Shown here piece by piece: positions 23,899-31,646 of a stretch of DNA of 49,413 nucleotides. The stretch spans positions 1-49,413 of the forward strand of contig CAIVPT010000005.1 in NCBI GenBank assembly GCA_903907855.1. Reading direction: 5' to 3'. Origin of the DNA: an uncultured Synechococcaceae cyanobacterium (GTDB lineage Bacteria; Cyanobacteriota; Cyanobacteriia; PCC-6307; Cyanobiaceae). The notes under the pieces were generated by a model. It did not search any database and was not told the origin of the DNA. It was given only the letters and a program-made list of their open reading frames with translations. Both the position numbers and the translations under genes were made by a program. Every line of letters begins with the position of its first letter. Position 1 is the stretch's first letter.

Positions 23899-24675
23899 TT
23901 AATAGGTGTAGGTGAGATTCAGACGCACCGCTCCAGAGGTGCTCACCCCAGCCTCCGCCAACACCCGGCGGTGGAGAACCCGCAGCAGGGGAGTGATCTC
24001 CACCCCCTGCTCGAGCCCCTCCATGGTGCGAGCTTCCAGCATCAGCCAGGGCTGCCAGCGGTTGTAATCGGCGGAGGTGAGGGCCACCCCTGCCCTTGCC
24101 GAGGTGATCAGCCTCTCACTATCGGCGGCCTGGAACCAACGGGTGGAGGCACCAACGTAAATCCGCCTGGTCTCAAAGTCCGCCTGGGCCCAGGGGGACC
24201 AGGCAGCCCGATGGCCAACGCTGGTGCCATCTCCGGGAAAGACGGTGAGCAGGCCAGCACCGACGCCGGCCCAGAGGTTGGCCTGGTACTGGGCACCATT
24301 CCAGCGGTGGAGCCGCTGGGTGACCATCAGCAGACTCCAAAGCTCCTGCCCGCCGTCATCGCCGTCACCCATGACGCCGTTGTCCGTCTCGGGGTTCATC
24401 CAATAGAGGGCTGGGCCCACTCCCGTGCTGCGCGTGAGGGCCGGAGTCACCGTGAAGGACGACACGAGGGGTTCGACCTCGCCGCTGACCACAATGCTGC
24501 CCTTGTGGGCCAGAGGCGCGGCGATCGCAGCAGTGCTGGAGGCTAATTCCATCCCTGCAAGCAAAACCAACCCAGTGATCAGTGAGAAAATCACAACAAG
24601 AAAGTGAGCTGCCCGAACAATGAATTGGGATGAGCTTAACCCCCATTGCCCGGGCCCTGTCGATCCAGTGGGCAT
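23899..24675 (-). CDS. Candidate outer-membrane beta-barrel protein of the MerTP-like unit
   Basis: Up to 258 residues. A hydrophobic segment (FLVVIFSLITGLVLLAGMEL) ends in an AIAAP-type cleavage site; the remainder alternates polar and aromatic residues in short strands and ends in NLTYTY, an aromatic C-terminus typical of outer-membrane barrels. The repeated W-x-P-W and GAxTRW stretches fit a barrel. The start is uncertain: the ATG at 24675 leaves about 25 residues before the signal helix. It is first of a three-gene unit with the MerP- and MerT-like genes. I do not recognise the family; a porin for metal exit or entry is an inference. Confidence 0.6.
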   Translation of the reverse strand: MPTGSTGPGQWGLSSSQFIVRAAHFLVVIFSLITGLVLLAGMELASSTAAIAAPLAHKGSIVVSGEVEPLVSSFTVTPALTRSTGVGPALYWMNPETDNGVMGDGDDGGQELWSLLMVTQRLHRWNGAQYQANLWAGVGAGLLTVFPGDGTSVGHRAAWSPWAQADFETRRIYVGASTRWFQAADSERLITSARAGVALTSADYNRWQPWLMLEARTMEGLEQGVEITPLLRVLHRRVLAEAGVSTSGAVRLNLTYTY

Positions 24676-24881
24676 GGCCTTCAGGGGAGCTCGATCCAGG
24701 TTCGGTGCGGCGGGGATTCGAGCAGCTGGAAAGGATCTGCCTCAGACCGGCAGCGCTCGCCTGCAGCCTGTGAACAACCAAAAGGTCATCAACGGCCAAC
24801 CGATTGGGGGAACAGCAAGCCCAGGTGATCCGATGAATGCCAGGATTCCCTCCAGTCGCTCCGGCGAGCCGCGGCGTTGCC

Positions 24882-26129
24882 ATGAACGTTCTTGAGCGCG
24901 CCGAATGCCTGCTGGATGCCGGCAGCTCCGGCAACATGAATTTCACGGTGATTGCCAGCTACTGCGGTCGCCTGGAGCTTCCCGTTCTGCAGAAGGCACT
25001 GGTTGCCCTGCAGGCGGAGCACCTGCTGCTGCGGAGCACCCTGCTCTGGGAGGGCGATCACCCCCGCTTCGCCCCGGCCACCGCAGCGGTTCCAGTGGCG
25101 CTGCTGCCCTGGCCGGGGGACGACGATCCGGAGGGCGCCGCCCGAGCCTGGAAGCCGGCGGCCAGGGCCTCTCTCGCTGAGCGCTTCGGCGGTGGCGGCG
25201 ATCCGCTCTGGCGGATCAGCTGGCTGCAGGGGCTGGAGGCCGGTGAGCTGCTGCTCACCTTCCATCACGCCATCGCCGATGGTCTGTCGGCGATGGCGCT
25301 GGTGCAGCAGCTGTTCGCGTTGCTGGCGGCCGGCGAGGCCGGCCCGCAGGAGGAGCGGCAGGGCCACTGGGATAGCTTCGGCCCCGATCTCAGCCGCAGC
25401 TTCGCCGGTCCGCGGCCCCCTGCCGCTGCGGTGCAGGAGCTCTCCGATCGGCAGGACATCGGCCTGAGCACCAGCTACGGCCTCGAGCAGCTGAACGCCT
25501 CCGCCAGCCGGGCCCTGCTGGCCTGGACCCGTCAGCGGGGCCTGCGCCTGAACGCCACCCTGCATGCCGCCTTCCTGCAGGCCCTGGTGGCGGCGGAGGT
25601 GGTGCCGGCGCAGACCGTCGCCACCACCGTGGTGAACCTGCGCCCCCTGGCCACGCCGGCAATGCCCTGGGAGTTGATGCGCCTCCTGCGGGTCTGCGTG
25701 GAGACCCCGGTGAGCGTCGATCCCGATGAACCTCTGGAGCATCTGGCCACGGAGCTCCATGGGGTGCTGCAGCAGCAGCTGCGGCAGGGGGAGCCGCTGC
25801 AGGCCCTCGATTCCATCGCGGCAGCCCTTGACGACGACCCCTCGCCCCAGCAGTTCTGGCGGCGCAGCTGGCGCCAGGGCGGGGTGATCACCAACCTCGG
25901 CCGCGTGCCTGTGCGGGAGCGCCACGGCGATCTCACCCTGCAGCGGCTGTTCTTCGTGGCCAATGTGGAGCCGATCGCCCTGCCCGATCGGCCCCTGGCG
26001 GTGCTGGGGGCCATGAGCTTCAACGATCAACTGAGCCTCACCTGCCTGCACATCGAACAGCAGCTGGATGACCCTGGCGCAGCGGCGGTGCTGGCCGACA
26101 TGAAGCGGCGGCTGTTGCTCCTGGTGTGA
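24882..26129 (+). CDS. Stand-alone condensation-domain / PapA-like acyltransferase
   Basis: A 415-residue protein with the catalytic motif HHAIADG at residues 128-134 (HHxxxDG) and the two-lobed layout of chloramphenicol-acetyltransferase-like condensation enzymes: an N-terminal lobe beginning LERAECLLDAG and a C-terminal lobe with NLRPL. It probably transfers an acyl group from a thioester to an alcohol or amine. No carrier protein, adenylation domain or ketosynthase lies near it, so it is closer to PapA5- or wax-ester-type enzymes than to part of a peptide synthetase. Start chosen at ATG 24882. It is divergent from the MerTP-like unit across 206 bases. Confidence 0.75.
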   Translation: MNVLERAECLLDAGSSGNMNFTVIASYCGRLELPVLQKALVALQAEHLLLRSTLLWEGDHPRFAPATAAVPVALLPWPGDDDPEGAARAWKPAARASLAERFGGGGDPLWRISWLQGLEAGELLLTFHHAIADGLSAMALVQQLFALLAAGEAGPQEERQGHWDSFGPDLSRSFAGPRPPAAAVQELSDRQDIGLSTSYGLEQLNASASRALLAWTRQRGLRLNATLHAAFLQALVAAEVVPAQTVATTVVNLRPLATPAMPWELMRLLRVCVETPVSVDPDEPLEHLATELHGVLQQQLRQGEPLQALDSIAAALDDDPSPQQFWRRSWRQGGVITNLGRVPVRERHGDLTLQRLFFVANVEPIALPDRPLAVLGAMSFNDQLSLTCLHIEQQLDDPGAAAVLADMKRRLLLLV

Positions 26130-26236
26130 CCGGATCCAGACCAGCAGGACCCGCCTATGCCAATCGCGTCACTGGCACCAAAGGCCAGGCTTTTCACGGC
26201 GGAGGACGAAAATGCACAAAATCCTCAAAGATTTTC

Positions 26237-26944
26237 GTGACTTTTCTTACTCGCTTCTCCCAGCACCTCAAGCGCGTATCGCCCTTGGTTATTGCCCCAG
26301 CCGCGTTGCTGCTGAGCCAAGGCCAAGCCCATGCCGTCCTAAACGTAAACATCTTCGACGACGGTCCCAACCTTAAAGTCACCGTCACAGGCTCAATCTC
26401 CCCCGGAAATTACGGCTCATCTGCCGCCACTCCCTCCGACTGCTTTGGCAATGGGTCGTTGAGCGGTGAATTAAATGCGACCGATCCCTCCACATTGTGC
26501 ACAGGCTTTAACGTTACTTCGACCTTCTCCGACATCACCGGCCCCGCTGGCTTCGGTGGAAATGGCCTCCTTTTCCCCGCAAGCTCTGTGACAGGCCCTA
26601 GCTTTCAGATGTACCCAAGTTCATACAATACTGGCACCAATAACGTCTCCGCATTTGATGCATACAAAAATACCTATGCACTCGATCCCTCCTACGTCTT
26701 GGGCGAACAGTTCTTCAGCAGCGCAACCTACAACGGCACCAACTTAGCCGCCCAAGGCTTCACCACCACGGGCCTCATCGGCACCTGGACCATTGATGGC
26801 ACATCAGAGTCCATCAATGTTTTTGTGGGTCCCCCCCCGGTTCCCGGTCCACTCCCCCTGTTTGGCGCCGGTGCTGCCCTCGCCTGGAGCCGCCGGCTGC
26901 GCAAGCGCACCACCTCTTCGGTGATCACCCCGCCCCAGGAGTGA
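26237..26944 (+). CDS. Secreted protein with PEP-CTERM-like C-terminal tail (copy 2, start disturbed)
   Basis: From the in-frame GTG at 26237 this is 235 residues: a signal peptide (VSPLVIAPAALLLSQGQAHA), a Ser/Gly/Thr/Asn-rich beta-type body, and the tail P-G-P-L-P, LFGAGAALAWS, RRLRKR plus 12 residues. A much better start signal, GGAGGA six bases before ATG 26211, is one frame off. Removing one T from the TTTT at 26232-26235 would join MHKILKDF to VTFLTRF and restore a single frame. The gene may therefore be frameshifted or start weakly at GTG. The body shows no similarity to copy 1. A terminator follows. Confidence 0.7.
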   Translation: MTFLTRFSQHLKRVSPLVIAPAALLLSQGQAHAVLNVNIFDDGPNLKVTVTGSISPGNYGSSAATPSDCFGNGSLSGELNATDPSTLCTGFNVTSTFSDITGPAGFGGNGLLFPASSVTGPSFQMYPSSYNTGTNNVSAFDAYKNTYALDPSYVLGEQFFSSATYNGTNLAAQGFTTTGLIGTWTIDGTSESINVFVGPPPVPGPLPLFGAGAALAWSRRLRKRTTSSVITPPQE

Positions 26945-26967
26945 TTGCAGCCCTGATTTCCTTCCCG

Positions 26968-26991
26968 GCCCTGCCTTCAGCAGGGCTTTTT
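26968..26991 (+). terminator. Rho-independent terminator of PEP-CTERM-like gene 2
   Basis: Perfect seven-base-pair stem GCCCTGC/GCAGGGC with a five-base loop CTTCA and a TTTTT tail, 24 bases after the stop codon. Confidence 0.9.
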
Positions 26992-27083
26992 CATGGCTGC
27001 TGCGGGCGTAGCCACGAAAAGGCACGTGCCACGAACATTCCGCCGCTTAAACCAACACGACCCGCGATAAATGAGTTGACCTG

Positions 27084-28114
27084 ATGTCAACACAAGTCCG
27101 TCACAGACCGCATCAACAGAAGCAGTTTTGTGGCGAACCACTAGCGTTCATCAATCTGGCAGCTGCCAGCATCCATGGCCTACACAGATGGCGTGATCTG
27201 TCTGCATCAGCGCCCATTAACGGTCGTGAGCTGAAGCGCCTCGGGCTCAGTGGGCGTGTGATCCTGATCGCGGGCGGCACCGCGCTCAGGATGCTGCAGC
27301 CGATCTGGAACAGCGTGCTGCCTGCGGAAGGCATCGAGCCCCTTGTGTTTCCCTTCGGTGGCGAGTGCAGTTGTGAAGAAGTCACCCGGTTGGTGACTCT
27401 CGCCCAGGGAGGTGGTGCGGTGGCTGTTGTTGGCGCCGGTGGCGGCAAGGCTTCTGATACGGCCCGCGCCGTGGCGGATGAACTGAACCTGTCGGCGATC
27501 ATCACGCCAACCCTCGCCAGCACCGACTCCCCCTGCAGTGCGCTCTCCGTGATGTATGGCGCTGGCGGCTCCGTGGAGGGGTTTCGCTTCTACAACCGCC
27601 ATCCGCTGCTGGTGCTGGTGGACACCACCGTGGTGGCCCGGGCACCCAAACGGTTTCTGGTGGGTGGTCTCGGTGATGCGCTCGCCACCTGGTTTGAAGC
27701 GCGCACCGTGCGGGAAAGCTGCAGCCACACCATGGTGGGGGGGATTGCCCAGCACCACTGGCACCGCCCTGGCCAAGCTCTGCTGCGACATCCTGCTGGC
27801 TGATGGGCCCGCCGCCTGCGCCGCGGTCGAAGCCGGCGCCACCATCCCCGCCAGCCACGCCTTCATCCATGGCGAAAAGGTGGCCTTCGGTTTGCTCACC
27901 CAGCCCGTGCTTGAGGGGCGCCCCCAGGCCGAAATCGCAGAGATCTACCGCTACCAGAAAGCCGTAGGCCTTCCCATCACCCTGGCGGAGGTGGGGGTGG
28001 ATGGCGCCAGCGATGAGCAACTGCGCACCATCGCCGAACGCACCGTGGTGCCGGGCGAGAGCCCTGATCTCCGCCCTCCGGGCCGCTGATCAGCTGGGGC
28101 GGGCCTTTGCTTGA
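27084..28114 (+). pseudogene. Glycerol dehydrogenase (GldA-like) pseudogene
   Basis: The first frame carries GAGGGKASDTARAVADEL, PTLASTDSPCSALSVMY, LVLVDTTVVARAPKRFL and GGLGDALATWFEAR, all typical of GldA, an NAD- and Zn-dependent glycerol dehydrogenase. At a run of seven G (27737-27743) the frame shifts; the second frame continues PSTTGTALAKLCCDILL and HGEKVAFGLLTQ. Between them about 35 residues are missing, including the segment with one of the zinc-binding His residues. A third break near 28060 restores the true end, ALISALRAADQLGRAFA, in another frame. Three lesions make an active product very unlikely. Confidence 0.85.
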
Positions 28115-28213
28115 GGGGCGATTCCACGACTTTCCGTCTGGAGGAAGCGGCATCCCAGAACGACCATTACCGCCACTCTGCAAGGGTGAGGGCCAGCCGC
28201 ATCCTCCCCCTCC

Positions 28214-28786
28214 ATGCCGTTCCCGCCCGAAGCGGAGGCCTTGGCCCCCATCCTGATCGTGGCGGCCCTGCCCGAGGAGCTCGACCATCCCGACGTACTG
28301 CACACGGGCCTCGGCAAACTCAACGCGGCCTACGCGCTCACGCGGGAGCTGCAGCGCCGACGGCCGAAGCTGGTGGTGAACTACGGCACTGCCGGTGGTC
28401 TCAATCCCGCCCTGACGGGCCTGGTGGAGATCAGCCGCGTGCTGCAGGCGGACATGGAAGCCGAACCGCTCGCCCCTCGCGGCCAGACCCCCTTTTCCCC
28501 GGGCCCCATCCAGCTCGATTCCGGCAGCGATGGGGTGGTGTGCGGCAGCGGCGATCGCTTCGTGACGGCGGTGGATCCCTGGCTGCTCCAGCACAACGTG
28601 GAGGTGGTGGATATGGAACTGTTCGCGATTGCCTCCGTCTGCCAGCGGGAGGGTATCCCCTGGCGCTCGTTCAAATACATCTCCGACCATGCCAACCGGG
28701 ATTCAGGGGACAGCTGGCAGGTCCATCTGCAGGGCGGACAGGCGCTGTTTCTAGAACGGCTGGCGGCGCTGGCTGGGGAGGTATGA
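28214..28786 (+). CDS. MTA/SAH-type nucleosidase (PNP/UDP family)
   Basis: A 190-residue nucleosidase. Seen: AALPEEL with the catalytic-base Glu, NYGTAGGLNPAL (ribose/phosphate loop), VDMELFAIA (ribose-binding Met-Glu) and KYISDHAN with the catalytic Asp. These are the key positions of 5'-methylthioadenosine/S-adenosylhomocysteine nucleosidase, which recycles by-products of methylation and polyamine synthesis. It is about 40 residues shorter than the E. coli enzyme, the loss lying between the first two motifs. It stands alone, 100 bases after the gldA pseudogene, and appears intact. Confidence 0.85.
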   Translation: MPFPPEAEALAPILIVAALPEELDHPDVLHTGLGKLNAAYALTRELQRRRPKLVVNYGTAGGLNPALTGLVEISRVLQADMEAEPLAPRGQTPFSPGPIQLDSGSDGVVCGSGDRFVTAVDPWLLQHNVEVVDMELFAIASVCQREGIPWRSFKYISDHANRDSGDSWQVHLQGGQALFLERLAALAGEV

Positions 28787-29165
28787 CGGGACTTGACAGA
28801 AAGTCACCATCACCATTACCAGCGAAGAACTTGAGATAATTTCAAGCCAAAGATGTTGATCATTGCAACCGAGGACTGGCTGATACTGACAACCTGATTC
28901 TTAGATGCCATATCCATATAGCGATGGAGGGCAATGCCTCGCCCATCAGCGCTGAATAAGGATCACCAGCTGGATGTTGACGCTAGCCACAGTCCGAAAA
29001 GATTTCAAGAAGCGGCAGCGAGCTGCGCCATTCCCTCGATGGGCCGCAGGTGCTTGAACCCGACAACGGCGAACGTCGCCCTTGTGAGCTCAGATCAGGT
29101 GAACCGCTGGCTGAAGCAGGCGCCCGCTTTCCGCATTGATACCGGCGAAACCGCCACCCCAGATC
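28787..29165. other. Stretch with no supportable gene
   Basis: An AT-richer stretch between the nucleosidase and PIN-domain genes. A 27-codon frame at 28974-29057 (MLTLATVRKDFKKRQRA) faintly recalls the N-terminus of a YafQ/RelE toxin but stops at once. Nothing else can be supported. Confidence 0.4.
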
Positions 29166-29567
29166 TCAGGCCGCCTCCAGCCCCAGGAGCGCGACATAAT
29201 GAAGGAAATCCCGGTCGCTGAACAGCAGGGGCAGGTTCGCCTCGATGCAGGCGGTGGCGATGATGCCGTCGATGGTTTTGTGCACCGTGATGCCGCGTCG
29301 CCGCAGCTCGCGAGTGTTCTCGGCGGCTTTCCAAGCATTGCGGGGCCCGAGCATCGGCAGCGGGGCCACGGAGCGGAACAGCTGGCGGGCGGTGGCCCCA
29401 TCCCGGTCCTGCCGGAAGCCCTGCACCACCTCCACCAGGATCAGATCGCCGATTGCGATCGGCGTGAGCCCGAGCAGGCCATCGAGACGCTCCACCTCCG
29501 GGGTGCTGACGCCATGGAAGAAATCGATCCAGACCGAGGAGTCGACAACGATCACGGTGTTTTGCAT
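29166..29567 (-). CDS. PIN-domain ribonuclease toxin (VapC-like), no recognisable antitoxin
   Basis: A 133-residue PIN domain. The acidic active-site residues are visible: Asp in VVDSSVWIDFF, Glu in LILVEVVQGF, Asp in KTIDGIIA and Asp in FSDRDF. VapC toxins cut RNA, often tRNA or rRNA. The ATG at 29567 is chosen because the family begins here. An antitoxin would be expected just upstream (29570-29850, minus strand), but the open frame there matches no RHH, AbrB or Phd family that I know. It is therefore either an orphan or paired with an unfamiliar antitoxin. Confidence 0.85.
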   Translation of the reverse strand: MQNTVIVVDSSVWIDFFHGVSTPEVERLDGLLGLTPIAIGDLILVEVVQGFRQDRDGATARQLFRSVAPLPMLGPRNAWKAAENTRELRRRGITVHKTIDGIIATACIEANLPLLFSDRDFLHYVALLGLEAA

Positions 29568-29880
29568 CCGTACACGCTGTGAGAGCCTGCCGAAGAAATC
29601 GGGCCATCTGCGCCGGGCGGCGTGCCTGGCGATAGCCATCGAAGTACTCATCCTCTCAAGCTCAGCAGCATCATCGATCTCGCGTCTCTGGGCTTCCCGA
29701 TCACCCTCCCAGGGCAGCCGCACCTTGGTGCGCATACCCAGCGCCACCGCCTCCCCGGCGCGAAAGCTCCAGCCAGGCCCCGGAGGGAGCGGCGACGCCA
29801 TGAGCGAACAGATTGCATTCCGGCTCAAGAGGGCTTGCAGGCAGCCACCTCCTAAAAATTTGGTAGTTTCATACAAATCC
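29568..29880. other. Gap between PIN toxin and PEP-CTERM-like gene 3
   Basis: On the minus strand a frame stays open through this gap in the same phase as the PIN gene (MRTKVRLPWEGDREAQ and onward) and could encode the missing antitoxin, but no motif supports it. The right end, rich in A/T, should hold the promoter of the gene at 29881. Confidence 0.35.
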
Positions 29881-30408
29881 ATGCGTTCGCAAGGTCTTTC
29901 CCTGGCAGTCGTCATGGCCAGCTCGGCGGCCCTGTGCTTCGCACCAAATCCCGCCGAGGCCTTGACCTTTCCGGCCACCGCTAACGACGTCACTTACGAC
30001 GTGACCACCTTTACTGGCTCGTACAACGCTAACGCATCCAAATTTAACACAATTAACAGCGGTGGTTTGATGCCCTGGCAGGGCTCTGCAAGCGTGGCGA
30101 CGACTCTTGCCTCTCAACTTCCTACTTAATTCGGAAAACCAAACCATGGCATTTTAGGGCCACATTTTGGCTATAGACATCAAATTGACGCTCCCGACGG
30201 TGGCTATATCAATAGCAGTATTTATAGCTGGGCTGACTCAAACGTAGAATCTAACAGCGAGCGGGTTTACACCGTAGCCACCTACACCTACGCCATTGCT
30301 ACTCCTGCAACCTCTGCTGCCGACCCCGGCCCCCGGCCCCTCTTCGGTGCCGCCGCCGCCTTCGGCATGAGCCATCGCCTGCGTCGCCGCATCCAGCTGG
30401 GCGGCTGA
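29881..30408 (+). pseudogene. Secreted protein with PEP-CTERM-like tail (copy 3, in-frame stop)
   Basis: One frame runs from ATG 29881 to TGA 30408 (176 codons) interrupted only by TAA at 30127-30129. Before it: signal peptide (SLAVVMASSAALCFAPNPAEA) and body (TYDVTTFTGSYNANASKF, LMPWQGS). After it the same frame continues FGKPNHGILGPHFGYR, YINSSIYSWAD and the tail P-G-P-R-P, LFGAAAAFGMS, HRLRRR. The body resembles short cyanobacterial surface proteins containing a PWWGN-like motif. A single base change from CAA, GAA or AAA would give the TAA, so loss is recent or the stop is read through. A strong terminator follows 55 bases later. Confidence 0.8.
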
Positions 30409-30462
30409 GATCGTTCGCCCACACCAAATCCGCCGCGCCATTCATGTCTGCGGATTGCCTCG

Positions 30463-30497
30463 CCGCCGTGGTTCCTTCGGGATCCCGGCGGTTTTTT
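30463..30497 (+). terminator. Rho-independent terminator with UUCG tetraloop after gene copy 3
   Basis: CCGCCG pairs with CGGCGG, then an inner stem GGTTCC/GGATCC with one mismatch closes on a TTCG loop. A run of six T follows. One unpaired T (30469) separates the two stems. Confidence 0.88.
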
Positions 30498-30709
30498 GAT
30501 GGCCCTGGACCCCATTGCAGTGGCGGATTGCAACCCAGGCAGCTGAGCAAGCTTGAGGCCCCAGGCGGCCGAACGATGCTGCGCTCTCGGCTCAACATGC
30601 GCTGCACGGCGGGGAGTGCTGGTGCGTCGCGGAGAGAACCGCCTGCATCAGGCCTCAGCGAGAGACGTAGCATTGAACGCAATGCAGTCATTGCGAGCAG
30701 CCGCAGGTC

Positions 30710-31018
30710 ATGGCCAGCCTCACGATCCGCAACCTCGATGAGCGCACCAAGGCCCAGCTGCGCATCCAGGCCGCCCGCCATGGTCGCTCGATGGAGGAAG
30801 AGGCCCGCACCATCCTTCGCGACGCCGTCGAAGCCAAGCAGCCCAACGCCGGCAGACAAGGACTGGGCCATCGCATTCAGGCCCACTTCACGGCCCTTGG
30901 AGGGGTGGAACTGGAGCTGCCCGAGCGTGCCTCGCCACCAGCCCCAGCTCTGTTCGTCGACGAACCGGATACGGCCGCGCAGGACCCTGCCAACAGTGAG
31001 GGGGAGAGTTCGCCGTGA
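30710..31018 (+). CDS. FitA/VapB-type ribbon-helix-helix antitoxin
   Basis: A 102-residue protein beginning MASLTIRNLDERTKAQLRIQ and continuing AARHGRSMEEEARTIL, the FitA-like ribbon-helix-helix domain that binds its own promoter and the toxin. The C-terminal 50 residues are a Pro/Glu-rich tail that would wrap the toxin; this is longer than the usual FitA tail of about 80 residues total. The last four bases overlap the toxin start (GTGA), as in most such pairs. Confidence 0.85.
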   Translation: MASLTIRNLDERTKAQLRIQAARHGRSMEEEARTILRDAVEAKQPNAGRQGLGHRIQAHFTALGGVELELPERASPPAPALFVDEPDTAAQDPANSEGESSP

Positions 31019-31437
31019 TCCTGCTCGACACGAATGTGATCTCGGAGCTGATGCGCCCGCAGCCCGAGCCGAAGGTGCTGACCTGGGCCGATGGTCTTGA
31101 TCCGGAGGCGGTGGCGATCACGGCGATGAACGAGGCCGAGATCCTGCATGGCCTGGCCCGGCTGCCCAATGGCAGACGCAAGCGCGAACTGTTGCAGTGC
31201 TGGGATGGGCTGATGGCGGAGCTGTTTTCCCGCAGAATCCTGGCCTTCACCAGTGAAGCGGCGCACTGGTACGCCGAACTGCTGTGCCGTCGCGAGCGAG
31301 CGGGCCGATCGATCGCGACGGCCGATGCCGTGATTGCCGCCACCGCCCTGGCCTACGGGGCCTCCCTGGCCACCCGAGATGGGGCCGACTTTGCCGACCT
31401 CGACCTCGCCTTGATCAATCCCTGGACCATGGGCTGA
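31015..31437 (+). CDS. FitB/VapC-type PIN-domain toxin
   Basis: A 140-residue PIN ribonuclease with ILLDTNVISELMRPQP (Asp5), NEAEILHGLARLP (Glu), TADAVIAATAL (Asp) and LATRDGADF (Asp), the full acidic set of FitB-like toxins. It starts at GTG 31015, overlapping the antitoxin stop, and looks intact. It closes the accessory region; core genes resume about 200 bases later with the malic enzyme. Confidence 0.9.
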   Translation: MILLDTNVISELMRPQPEPKVLTWADGLDPEAVAITAMNEAEILHGLARLPNGRRKRELLQCWDGLMAELFSRRILAFTSEAAHWYAELLCRRERAGRSIATADAVIAATALAYGASLATRDGADFADLDLALINPWTMG

Positions 31438-31646
31438 TCTCCCACCCTCTGGCCCCAGCTCCAACCCAGTGCACCGCTAGCTGGAGCTGCCGACCTGCTG
31501 CGGGTCGTCGTCCGGGAGCAGCCGCACCAGCAGGGTGGTCTTGAGGGCGATGGGCGCGGAAGGGATCACCCTGAGCTCCGGGCTGCCCCGCCCTCTGCCA
31601 AGGTTCAGGGCGGTGGAGGCGCCGCGGCCGCCGCCCGCGAGACCCG

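Noticed and set aside
28974-29057. Short frame MLTLATVRKDFKKRQRA resembling the start of a YafQ/RelE toxin
   Set aside because: Only 27 codons, no downstream continuation in any frame and no antitoxin before it.
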